A DNA stretch of 64,000 nt from Uloborus plumipes (Eukaryota; Arthropoda; Arachnida; Araneae; Uloboridae). Shown here piece by piece: positions 48,398 to 59,514 of the stretch (position 1 is the stretch's first letter; the number at the start of each line of letters is the position of its first letter). The stretch covers positions 1-64,000 of the forward strand of contig JAXGGA010002379.1 in the NCBI GenBank assembly GCA_038373865.1, written 5' to 3'. The notes beneath the pieces are model-generated. The model was given only the letters and a program-made list of their open reading frames with translations. It was not told where the DNA came from and ran no database searches. A program made the position numbers and the translations under genes.

Positions 48398-51195
48398 ACC
48401 TAAACCACGTAACGGGCCACGATCTGCTGTCTTGAAGCTCGAGGGAACAATCCAGTTGATACAGTTGTCCCAAGTATTGAGCAAATAACTATTTTTTATT
48501 TATGCTTAAATGTTCAGCATTGTCTCTTCCTGCTACCCATGTAACGTTACAGGAATAAACTAGACTGGGTGGAATGCGTAGATTTTTGTTTCCCATCAGC
48601 CTGGTAGGTATAACAGTTAAACTGTCTAGTTTATTCCTCGTTAGCTCTCTTGATGGAAAAATGAACACCAAATACTGCAGTTCTTTCATTAACATTTTTC
48701 AATGTCATCCCCAATGTTTTTTTTCCCTGTTTTAAAGGGAGTGTTGTTGCTCCTGGCTGCTATTAAAGCATAGTAACTTTGCTCTGATGAAATAATATAG
48801 CAGGGAAATCCACCATTAGTTTCAAACCAAAATAAGCTGAGAACTGTGCAACAATTTTTAACAACACACACCATGTATTAAAATTCAATATCAATAAATA
48901 GATAATGTAACCCACACCAAGCATCGTTTAAATACACGAACTACATAATTATTTCAGATAAATTGGGCTATAACAGTATTTTAACACGTTGACAAATAGG
49001 ACTTCGTGTTGAAAATAGTCATGATCTGTTCAAGAGTTTTCCAGTGCTGCGGCACAAACCTTACTAACCAGACTTGGCCCCGAGGGCTTTCCATCTGTTT
49101 TATCCTATGAATCAACATTATGGAGGCAAATAATTTGTAAATGACGATGACGAAGTTTTACTAAAGATGAGACCAGCAACCCAAATAATTTTATGCACCA
49201 GGAATTTAGGGCTTTGATAAAATAATGGGATGAACGCATCAACGTCGCTCGAGGTTACGTGGAAAAATAAAAACTGTTTTCAAGTGATTACCTGAGTAAA
49301 TCATATTTTTACTGTGTTTTGTGTCTTAATGATGTTCCCTCTGTTTTTGTTTCTTTACTAGTGAGCTACTGAAGCATGTTTTTAATTTAAAATATGTTGT
49401 GTAAGAAAATTACCGTTAAGGCATTAGAAATTTGCAATAATCAGAAACAAAATAGCTTTACCATTCCAAGAACTCAAACAAAAAAACGTAGAAATGAAGG
49501 TTCTGATTAAAAATCACTGAGTTTTGAATAAAAGAAGGTCAATATTTGTCACTATTCGAAATTTTAATTAATTTATATTAATAAAACTTTTGAATTAATA
49601 TCTATTCATAAACTGTGATCAGAAATATGTTTCTGTACCTGAATAAAAACAAAGACGTTATTCTAAATACGAGTTTAAGAAAAAAAATTCTACTTAACAT
49701 TGTAATAATCAGTCATTCAAATTTTCAGAAAAATAACTAATATATAACACAAAGCATTTATTTGTGTCAATTCTTCTTGTGCTTATCGATTGATTAATCT
49801 TTAAGCAATGATAGTAGGAAAAATAAACCTTACCCCGTTTTAGTGAAATAGATTATTTAAGGTGAGATAAACCAATTTGTTTTTTTTATAAAGACTAACT
49901 AAAACGAAGAAAACTATTTTTCTTCTTCAGTGTTTGTTCGCAAATATAGGGAATTGATTGTTAAATTATGTGCTATATCAAGCAGACATTTACACAAAAA
50001 TCGTAACTCAAATATTTTAAGATTCAAATAATATTGAACACACATCCACCCATCCACCAACACGAAAAGACACAGACAGACAGATACACACACATATATT
50101 TACATAACTAAAATATAGGCTGAAGTTTTTGAGAAAATAATCAAGTTACACGTTAACAACTGAAACATGCTGAATTTCATCCAGTTCTATGAATATATGG
50201 CCCTATGGAAATTTCACAAGATGGAGAAAACAAGAAATAAGTTTAGTGACAGTGATTTAACGAGTTATTGTTAACTTGAGTGATCTTGCCTTGCATATGT
50301 TCTCTTCGCGCAAAGTGTAACGAGTTAAATCTTTTTATGTAATATTTGCAGGGCAGGCTTACGATATTCGGGGACACTAGGGAAGACATTCTTTCGGGGC
50401 CGTTTGAATTCAAACCTTATCTACACACATACATGCATTAATAACAGAGAATGGCGATTTCTAGGCTGTTAAGGCGCTCAACCGCTCATTGAAAATACTT
50501 GTTGAGGTATAGAGCTTTTCACACCACAAAAAGGTAAATTAATTAAAGAAAAACTTTTTTTTCCTCTGATAAAGGACTAGTACAATTTCAACCATTTTGG
50601 GCCCTTAAAAAGTTGGAATCCGTTGGCCCCGTCTTACCTAGTCTGTTCGGTAATAAGATATTGATTATTGATAATGTAATAGTATTAAAGACTTCGAAGT
50701 TTGTTTTCTGTTTGATCTACAAATTTAGCTTAAATGCGTACGTCCCGTGCATTTTACTAAAGCTTTATATCTCAGAAATTTGAGCGTCTAATCCGCAAGA
50801 TGTAAAGTCAGACAGTGCAATACAGTGCAGCAATTTGTAATAATCCAGAAAAATGTGGAAAAACTTAGAGGAAACAATGGCTTAATTTGTTGATGAAAAG
50901 CACCAAAAATCATTAGCTTTTCTAGAATACTTATCTTTAAAAAAGAAATTTTGAAGCCTTTTCAATATTTTGGAAAACAAATTTAAATGTTCTCTCGAAA
51001 GGGTTTTCAACGTTGACAAAACTGTCATCCAGAAGGAATAGCTATCAACCGTTAAAGGAAAGGATTAAAAAAACACATAATGATAAAAAAATAAAAGAAG
51101 AACCTTATTTAATATCTGTACACAACCGTAGATTTTCATTTCTCCTTTTTTATTTATCAGTTACAAGATGAACCATTTTTCATACAAATAGCCCG
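48398..51195. other. AT-rich non-coding stretch
   Basis: No coding is supported. A short inverted repeat GGAATAAACTAGAC ... GTCTAGTTTATTCC lies at about 48550-48640. Nothing else is recognised. Confidence 0.45.
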
Positions 51196-51377
51196 TAGGG
51201 GAGACTGTTGTACCTTGAAACGTTTCAAAGGTAATTAGCCACGGTTAGAGTTGCTATGTATTGAATCTTTCCAGGTCTAAAGTCTTCTCTTAGGAGGCAT
51301 AACTTGTCAGTGTAGTTTTATCAGTGCAAGACAACGTTCGGGTTGCGAACTGATAAAAGTGATAAAAAAGTAACTTT

Positions 51378-51960
51378 TTGAGATTGTCGAGTTTGACTTA
51401 TATCTTCCACTTTTTCGAAGGTAAGTATTTCACTGTTATCCGTTATGGTTCTTCATACTATCTAGAGACCAAATTTAATACCAATTCTAATGAGAAAAAT
51501 GTGAGGTTTGGGAAGTTTCCATTTTTCCAAAATGCAAGTCCATTATGTACCTTGGAACAAAAAGGGTCTTGTGCCTTGGAACATATGAAGAACTGTTTTC
51601 TTCCTCAGAAGACAGTTATTCGTATGTTTTTCCACAAGAAGAAGACGACGAGGAAATAAACCCACCTTTGGCTACCAGCATCTTAGTTGGAGCATTTGTT
51701 CTGGTAAAATTTCTTGACAAAAGAGGCATAATTCATTATGTAGTCTGTATTACCAAAAAAACTGTCACAAAGAGAGTTTGAAGTGAGCTACTTGAGCAAA
51801 TCTCTCAACAATTCATTTATTTACCCATCAGTGCCTCATATCGCTTCTATAGATATCCAAGACATTACGGCTCTTCTTCCTGATCCAGCTGCAGGAGGGA
51901 GCGACCGGACCAAAGGAAAGAAAATCTTTAAGTTCCCATTTCACAAAATGATTGTGAAAT
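51378..51960 (+). pseudogene. Pogo/Tigger-type transposase C-terminal remnant
   Basis: Two overlapping plus frames give SATSILVGAFVLVKFLDKRG-like sequence (VGAFVLVKFLDKRGIIHYVV), then after a shift FIYPSVPHIASIDIQDITAL and LLPDPAAGGSDRTKGKK, ending FPFHKMIVK and a stop at about 51960. The layout VG-x-F-V-L-V-K-F, F-x-(F/Y)-P-x-V, I-x-x-(D/E)-D-I-x-x-x-L-P-x-P, G-G-(T/S)-x-R-T is the C-terminal tail of arthropod pogo/Tigger transposases. A frameshift occurs at about 51775 and no catalytic domain is present. Confidence 0.65.
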
Positions 51961-52293
51961 AAAAAAAAAGGAAAGTCTCAAGAAAAATTCCCAAGTTAAA
52001 GTGGAAAGTCATAGTCAACGTCAACCCCCCCCCCCCCCAGGAAAAAAAATTCCTAAAACTTCAACCTTTTTCTGTTCATGTTTTCTCAGTTCATTGATTC
52101 GTTTTTATTGAAAAATTTGTGTTTATAGTATTACGTGGTTTTTTATTGATACAGAATTTTTATTTCTATTAACGTTTCAAGGTGTTTTTTTATTGTTATT
52201 ACTAAGAATAAAAGTGTTTTCATTTACTGTATTCTTAATTTTTCCTTAAAAATACCAAGCGTTCCAAGGTACAACACTCTCCGTTTCAAGGTA

Positions 52294-52831
52294 CATTAGC
52301 CCCTCGTTATATCGCGCCTCGTTATATCGCTCATTCGGATATATCGCTCTTTTCCTTTGTCTCTCAAAAAAAAAAAAATATATATATTTTTAGTTCGAAA
52401 CAATTTTTGAGAAAATATGTGAGGTGCTCAGAAAAGGTCTCTTTCTCATTTATTTTGTCATCAATGAACAAAACGGAGGTTCTTCTATTCTTCTGAATTC
52501 GCTGAAAAGAAGCAGCAAATTCCTGTCACCCAAACTTGCATACTGCAGAGAGTTTGGAAACTACTGAACACTTCCTTTGTATTGATACAATGAGTGAAAA
52601 GCATCTGTTAGTAATGTGTAGTAGTAATCTGTAAAAGTTATAATTTTTTGTTACTTTTGACTGAAAAAAAAGCTAATGTTCGAATAAATGAATTTTTATG
52701 TATATGCACGTATAATTTACTTGCATGCTGGATAGAAAACTATTTTGAATGACCTCGGTTATATCGCGCTTTCGGATATATCGCGCTTTTTTCTTGTCCC
52801 CCGAAAAGCGCGATATAACGAGGGGTTACTG
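52294..52831. mobile_element. Tigger/pogo MITE with CCCCTCGTTATATCGCGC ends
   Basis: The left end CATTAGCCCCTCGTTATATC and right end (inverse) CAGTAACCCCTCGTTATATC are flanked by TA at 52292-52293 and 52832-52833. The subterminal phrase TCGGATATATCGC is repeated near both ends. CAGTAACCCCTCGTTATAT-type ends are known from Tigger-like elements in many animals. There is no coding. Confidence 0.8.
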
Positions 52832-53379
52832 TATATTAGGGTGTATCGAAAAAAACTTTTTTTCAAAATTCAATTTACTAAGTTGATAAAAAGTTGCCCC
52901 TACCTACCCAAATATTCCACAAAAAATTTCAGTCGAATCAAAAATTGTTTAGGTGTGCCGCATGAGGCCTGAAATTTATGAATTTCTTCAAAAATAGTAT
53001 TTTTTTTAATTAATTTTTTAAATATTAAGAATAAATATTAAAAATAATTCAAGTTTAAAAATGTATACAGCAAAGTTGGAGGACAAAATTGGGTTTCAAA
53101 AAAAAGTATATTAAACAACATTTAGATCTCCCACATTTATTCTAAACTTCTATAATTTTCACCAAAACTAGCAGTTTACAAGGCTATGCGGCTTGGTTAG
53201 AAACTTGTTTATGAATGTGGAATCTAACTGAATTAACATTTGAAACTGGGAATCATCTGTGATTTATGTGGAGTAAAAAGTAAAATAATATAAACTGTAA
53301 ACAGAATCTAAGCCCTTCGTCACACAGAGCCCGCATTCTATCGGGGCCCCCGTGATGATAAACGAAATACAGCTCCGCT

Positions 53380-54060
53380 AGCGTAGCTGCTATAGGATTG
53401 TAGAAGAACATAAATTTTTGGTTGAGGAAACAGACTCTAAATATTTCGGACATGGTACTCCAGTAAATGGCCCAGGAAAAGAAATTGTAGCTTCAGTTTC
53501 ACGATTTATGGAAAAAAAAAGTTCTATTGATAAAGAACATAAAAGCTATCGGTTGTGATGGCACATCAGTTAACACTGGAAAATCAAATGGTGCTATTAG
53601 ACTTCCAGAAAAGTCTTTAGAACCCTCACTACAAGCCGTGGTATGTTTTCTTCATTTAATGAATTACCACTTAGAAAGTTAACGGTGGCTCTTGATAGGC
53701 CGACTACTGGACAAAATTCTTTTAGTTGACCTATTGGAGAATTCTTACAATATTGCTAAGATCTACCAGTCATGAACTTTAAGAAAATAGAACGCGTTTT
53801 ACCAGAAGTTGATGTCAAAGAATTGAGTCAAAAATACGTATGGGATGTGTCTAAAGCTGTAATGTCTGGCAAATGTTCTCAAAATTTAGCAGAAAGGAAC
53901 CCTGCAAGCTTTTTCCATGCAAGATGGCTCACGATGGCAAACAGTTTTGAGGCTATACATCGCAACTAGTGATCCAAGTTCAGAGTTAAATAAACTAGCA
54001 GAATTTATAATAAAGGTTTATGCTCTCTGCTTTTTCACAATCGAATCTCAGCATAAAATT
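53380..54060 (+). pseudogene. Orphan arthropod transposon-associated protein, left-arm and centre copy
   Basis: Across frame breaks the plus strand gives AIGCDGTSVNTGKSNGAIRL, FNELPLRKLTVALDRPTTGQ, a degraded S-x-P-I-G segment, LPVMNFKKIERVLPEV, KYVWDVSKAVMSGKCSQNLA, FHARWLTMAN, and in the single-copy centre LRLYIATSDPSSELNKLAEF and IIKVYALCFFTIES. This is the same motif order as the family at 36873-37480, and it includes the H-(A/S)-R-W-L-T-x-A-N and F-I-x-K-V-Y-A blocks. There are many stops and shifts, so it is not functional. Association with the second TAGGGTGxAxCG element is what makes it notable. Confidence 0.6.
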
Positions 54061-54088
54061 ATTCACACATCTAAGAATTTTTTTAAGA

Positions 54089-54690
54089 TTATAGATTGCA
54101 GAAGTATTTGGATACAAATCTCCAGAATGTTATCCATTCCACATTATAAAGAAGCCATCTTGCATGGGAAAAGCTTGCTTCTGCTAAATTTTGAGAACAT
54201 TTGCCAAACATTACAGCTTTAGACACATCCCATACGTATTTTTGACTCAATTCTTTGACATCAACTTCTGGTAAAACGCGTTCTATTTTCTTAAAGCTCA
54301 TGACTGGTAGATCTTAGCAATATTGTAAGAATTCTCCAATAGATTAACTAAAAGAATTTTATCCAATAGTCGGCCTATCAAGAGCCACCTTTAACTTTCG
54401 AAGTGGTAATTCATTAAATGAAGAAAACATACCTCGACTTGTTGTGAGGGTTCTAAAGACTTTTCTTTAAGTCTAATAGCACCATTTGATTTTCCAGTGT
54501 TAACTGATGTGCCATCACAACCGATAGCTTTTATGTTCTTTATCAATAGAACTTTTTTTTTTCCATAAATCGTGAAACTGAAGCTACAATTTCTTTTCCT
54601 GGGCCATTTACTGGAGTACCATGTCCGAAAGATTTCGAGTCTGGTTTCTCCACCAAAGATATATGTTCTTCTACAATCCTATAGCAGCTA
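54089..54690 (-). pseudogene. Orphan arthropod protein, right-arm inverted copy
   Basis: The minus strand repeats the left-arm fragment (FKKIERVLPEVDVKELSQKY, WDVSKAVMFGKCSQNLA, HARWL), then departs from it at the edge of the single-copy centre. It differs from the left-arm copy by scattered substitutions and small indels, for example a shortened segment before HARWL, so the palindrome is not a very recent event. Confidence 0.6.
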
Positions 54691-55449
54691 CGCTAGCGAA
54701 GCTATATTTCGTTCATCATCACGGGGGCCCCGATAGAACGCAGGCACTGTGATGAGAGGCTTAGATTCTGCTTATAGTTTATATTATTTTACTTTTTACT
54801 CCACATAAATCACAGATGATTTCCAGTTTCAATGTTAATTCAGTTAGATTCCACATTCATAAACAAGTTTCTAACCAAGTCGCATAGTCTTGTAAAATGC
54901 TAGTTTTGGTGAAAATTACGGAAGTTTAGAATAAATGTGGGAGATCTAAATGTTGTTTAATATACTTTTTTTGAAACCCAATTTTGTCCTCCGACTTTGT
55001 TGTGTACATTTTTCAACTTGAATTATTTTTAATATTTATTCTTAATATTTTAAAAAAATTAGAAAAAAATACTATTTTTGAAGAAATTCACAATTTTCAG
55101 GCCTCGTGCGGCACACCTAAACAATTTCTGATTAGACTGAATTTTTTTGTGGAATATGTAGGTAGGTAGAGGCAACTTTTTATAAACTTAATAAATTGAA
55201 TTTCGAAAAAAAGTTTTTTTCGATACACCCTACTGTATATGACCGTTGTTGTATCTTGGAACAAAAACGTCCCTTTGGATTTCCTTCATAGCTTCTCCTA
55301 TGCATGGTGGAATAACAATTTTGGTACGCATAACTGTAAGTCAAGACTGCTGCTAGGTGTTGGAACTGAAAGTCAGGCAATATCGACGAATTTCAAAGCT
55401 TTATCTCCAAAAAACTGAAAAGTGTTCCAAGGTACAACGGTCTCCCCTA

Positions 55450-56603
55450 TGTGGACTACCTCTTGAGTAAGCGTGATCTTACTCCTTTTTAATCATGTAA
55501 TTTTAGCACGCTTGAAACTGGTGGAATGTGTTTTGAACACTAAGATGTCCTTCAATTATAGGAAAAAAAAAATTAAAACTCACTTCAGAAATCATAAACT
55601 TTTTTTTTTAAAGGAGCATTTTTAGATATTATATAACAGAATTTTTTGTCTTTCTTAGATTTGATTATTTTGTTTAAAATTAACACCAAAAGTATGAAAT
55701 ATGGTAGTATTTATTATTTAAAATGTTGCTTTTGTCTTAAAACAGGAAGTGAAAAAAAAAACTAAAATCATTTGCGTGGTGCACTATTGTAGCAAATTTA
55801 AATTCTTGCGGTTTATTTACTTGTTTTTATTTTTCATTCACCATAATGGGGCAATAAAGAGCTCTAAGGCTATCTCAGAATTAAAAAATCCGAAATTATG
55901 AAAAAAATTCCTTTTAACTTGAGCACTTAAGCTACTGACTTTTTAATGCACAGTGCTGTTTGGGGCAGACTGCAAAATGCGTCATTAAAATGCTTTCAGA
56001 CATAAAACTTTAAAGGAATATAAAGACAATGGGTTTGTTTACGTTAGAACCTTAACATTAAAAAAGACTGCTCATGATTTAAGATTAAAAACGAAAAGAA
56101 ACAGTAACGTTCTTTAAAAAAATCAACTATGCATATTTAATTTATTTATCCTAGCTCTATTTCAAACTTTTGTTTTGATTAATTAACGTCAATTTAAACT
56201 ATTTAAATCTAGATTTATGACCTTCTGATTAACACTTTGTATTATTATGTCTCAGTGGTTTTAAATTTGTTGGTTGGCTTTTGAAAATTTATTAATTTTG
56301 TCAAACAAATGCGGAATGTAAAACATGCTTGTTTTATTACTTGCGCGGGCCTTGTTTTTGATTTGTGTAACGGAGTAAAATTCGAGTATGGTTAAAAAGT
56401 TGACGCTATGTAAGATTAATTTTTCGGTGGTATACTTCCTTATGATATTGTAGCTCAAATTAAAACTTGTGCATATGAAAAAAATCAGCACACACAATTC
56501 AATGAACTGAATGTTGTGTGCTGGATGCTGTTTTGTCTTCTGGTGATCAAGAGGATCGGTTATAAATAAAGTCGATTCCGAAGAATATGGGTGCCACGGT
56601 CCA
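55450..56603. other. AT-rich spacer
   Basis: No supportable ORF or repeat is seen. Confidence 0.5.
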
Positions 56604-57012
56604 CACTGTAAAAAATGAATGTTGTTTTTACTGTATAATACAGCTAATTCTATAGTAATAAACTGTAAAATTGCTAATATTACAGTACTGAACTGTAAAA
56701 TTGCTAATATTACAGTACTAAAGTGTAAAACTGCTGATTTTACAGTAATAAACTGTAAAATTGCTAATTTTAAAGTCTATTGCTGTGCAGTTTACAGTTT
56801 TAAACTGGAACCTATGCTGCCAGTATTATATTGTTGTTTTTACAGTATAATATAGGTAAATTTTACGGAAATAAACTGTAAAATTACTAACTTTACAGTA
56901 AGAAACTGTAAAACTGCTAGTTTTACAGTTTATTAATGTGCAGTTTAGTTTTAAAGTGGAACCTTGGCTCCCAGTATTATACTGTAAAAACACCAGTTCA
57001 TTTTTTGCAGTG
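56604..57012. mobile_element. MITE family A, copy 4 (most complete)
   Basis: The ends CACTGTAAAAAATGAATGTT and CAGTTCATTTTTTGCAGTG form TIRs of about 40 bp and are flanked by CA on both sides. The left half has four to five tandem units of AACTGTAAAATTGCTAATxTTACAGT, more than the other copies, so unit number varies. Confidence 0.8.
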
Positions 57013-57014
57013 CA

Positions 57015-58632
57015 GGAGGAAGTCGGTGGACAGTGTTGTTTGAAGAGGGAAAGGTCCAAAATCAAAGAAACATCAACTGCGGTCAAGTGAGAGCAATAAG
57101 CAATCCGGATTGCTGAAAAAGTAATGAAAGAGGTGACGATAACGACGAATCAATTAATAATAATTTCAAAGGGAATTGATCTCTAACATACTTTATGGCT
57201 TTTGATATGAGAAAACTTCTAGCTTTTTAGAGGACATAAGTAGAAATAGTGATGTTATTCCTGCTATAAGTATTCCTTGAAAATAATAATACGAAACAGT
57301 TGAAATTAAAACACTTTAAGGCAAATTAACAACAATAAATATTTTTTTTATTTGTAAAACAAATAAACAATTTGTTAATTACCAATAACCAATTTATAAA
57401 TCAATTGGTATTGTACATAATTACGAACGCACAGCAAGTACGTATGATTTATTATGAGTGCCTTCGCTATCTCGTTTTCTAGAAGAACTTCGTTATAGTT
57501 AGAAAATGTCACGATAACTACGTGCTCGTTATAAGCGAGATCAACTGTACCATATCCAAATATGCAATATGCATGTTTTAGGAAAACATTCATGAATCAT
57601 GCATAAAGGCGGACAAATTTCCTTGAAATAATGAAACCTAAAATGACGATGCAAGTTTTCAAGCAAATAAATCCACAATTCATCAAAAATTCAAACGCTA
57701 TCGTTAGAAATATACTGAAAACTTCCTAAAAACTTCAGTAGAAATTTAGGGTTGCAAACGAATATAAATATTAAGAAATGGAGTAGCATTCTGATGCTTG
57801 TTTAACCTAAGGTTATTTTTCTGTTTTTAATCTTTAAAAAAGTCAAACATTCTGCCTTCGAAGAGTGAGTAAATATGCGCAAGGTTGTTGCAATTTATTC
57901 AAATATGAAGAAAGAAGCTGTGTTAGCTCTATAAATATATGGCTTGTTAAAATATTTGTATTGATTCTTTTAAATTAGATACTTCTGGAGAAAAATTTCG
58001 TTGAATATTTAAAATAGTATGGTTTGTCTCACAAAAAAGGTACTTTCAGCCGATAATAAATATACTTATGTTTGTTCAATGTGATAAAAGACTACAATAT
58101 GCAAAGCTAAACTTTTTAAAAACTTATTTATACTATGTTTATTTTGAACGTGAGTGACGTAGTATTATATTCTATGGTCTTTACTTCTTTTTGATCTGCT
58201 GTTTGCTAATAGAACAGTTCAATTTCAATTTAGTAACTTGTTTAATTTCTACATTTTCAAATGTAATCAAATTTTTATGCGGAATAATATTATCAAATGT
58301 ATATTTTAATCTTGAAACGTACACTCATTTAAGTTGATATGATTTGAGATGAGATCAACTGAACTCAATTTTGAGTAAGAAAAGCAAATTAATTTAATAC
58401 TTGCAGAATTTTAACAATATATCGTTGACTGTCAAATGATTAGCTGATTATTTGTTCTCAAATGATGAAAAAGTGAAAGAAAATAATTATTGAGGAATAA
58501 AAGTTCTGTTTCAATAATGAACTGGAATATTGTTGATTATGAATGGCTGTTGGGGAGGAGAAGGGTATAATTGAAGTTGTGTAAACGGTTTCTGGACAAC
58601 GGAGGGAAAAAATGAATAGATATATATATATG

Positions 58633-58682
<50 letters not shown>

Positions 58683-59221
58683 GCTAACAAATGCATCTCC
58701 ACTAAGCTTTTTTATTAGGCACATTTTTCTTATTCAAACTTGTTTTTTTATTCATAATTAAGTCTGCCGTTTAGGGGTAACGGACAGTATATGCAAATTT
58801 TTAGGTTTTCACTTTCTTTTTTTTTTTTCTCATTTGTGTCATCTATTGTATTTTTGATTTATTGTGAATGCTTGTTTATTTGATTTTCACTGCAAATAAC
58901 ACGCGAAAAAATGTCAAATTTGAGCATTTTATAATTGTTAGTAGGGAATCCAAAGCTCGTTTTTTCAAACATCGTCGACTCGGTTCTGCAGATACTTCTC
59001 TTAGTTTTTCTGCTGCAGAAAAGCAGGTAACATCATGAATTGCCCAAAATTTTATCAGGTGAGCATTAAATTAATAAAATTTTGAAAAATAATTGTAGCT
59101 TAGCATCTCTTACGGTTCAGGTACGTTTTTTTCATCAATGTATACAAAATCTGCCGAAACAGTTTTAACACAATTCAACATGCTGGTTACTTATGTCATA
59201 ATTTAACGGTTTTATGCAAAA
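57015..59221. other. AT-rich spacer with (TA)n
   Basis: A (TA)n tract lies at 58618-58676 and gives a spurious IYIY frame. Nothing else is recognised. Confidence 0.5.
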
Positions 59222-59514
59222 TAGGGTAAGTGCTCCAGTAGTCGGCCACAATGACATAAAAGTCCTCATAAATAGAACATTTTTAATTCAAAATCAGATA
59301 TGACGCATTCACACATTCATGTACCTATCCTCAATCATCAACCAGTGGCAGTTAAGTTTTGGGTATTTTTTTTGAATTAGTAATTAGTCATTTCATTTTG
59401 AATGGTGTGCCCATTAACCAAGATTGCGATTCTGCTTATTTTTCAGCTAAGATGATTCTGTGGCCGACTACTGGAGCATTTACTAGTGTTGACAACAGCT
59501 TGGATTTTAACATA

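Larger units (their letters stand above)
52837..55232. mobile_element. hAT-like element 2: 2.4-kb giant palindrome (TIR TAGGGTGTATCG)
   Basis: A perfect 8-bp duplication CTGTATAT lies at 52829-52836 and 55233-55240. The ends are TAGGGTGTATCGAAAAAAAC and its inverse. The arms (52837 to about 53933 and about 54149 to 55232) are inverted copies of nearly 1.1 kb each, roughly nine bases in ten alike by eye, with a single-copy centre of about 215 bp. Each arm carries the same fragment of the orphan gene. It would extrude a very long hairpin. Confidence 0.75.
51198..55447 (+). mobile_element. Pogo-like element with GTACCTTGGAAC motif, host to two insertions
   Basis: The TIR GGGGAGACTGTTGTACCTTG and (inverse) GGGGAGACCGTTGTACCTTG are flanked by TA at 51196-51197 and 55448-55449. 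GTACCTTGGAAC or its variants recur at about 51550, 51575, 52260, 52283, 55245 and 55425. A transposase C-terminal fragment lies at 51378-51960. A Tigger MITE (52294-52831) and a hAT-like palindrome (52837-55232) are inserted; without them the element is about 1.3 kb. Confidence 0.75.
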
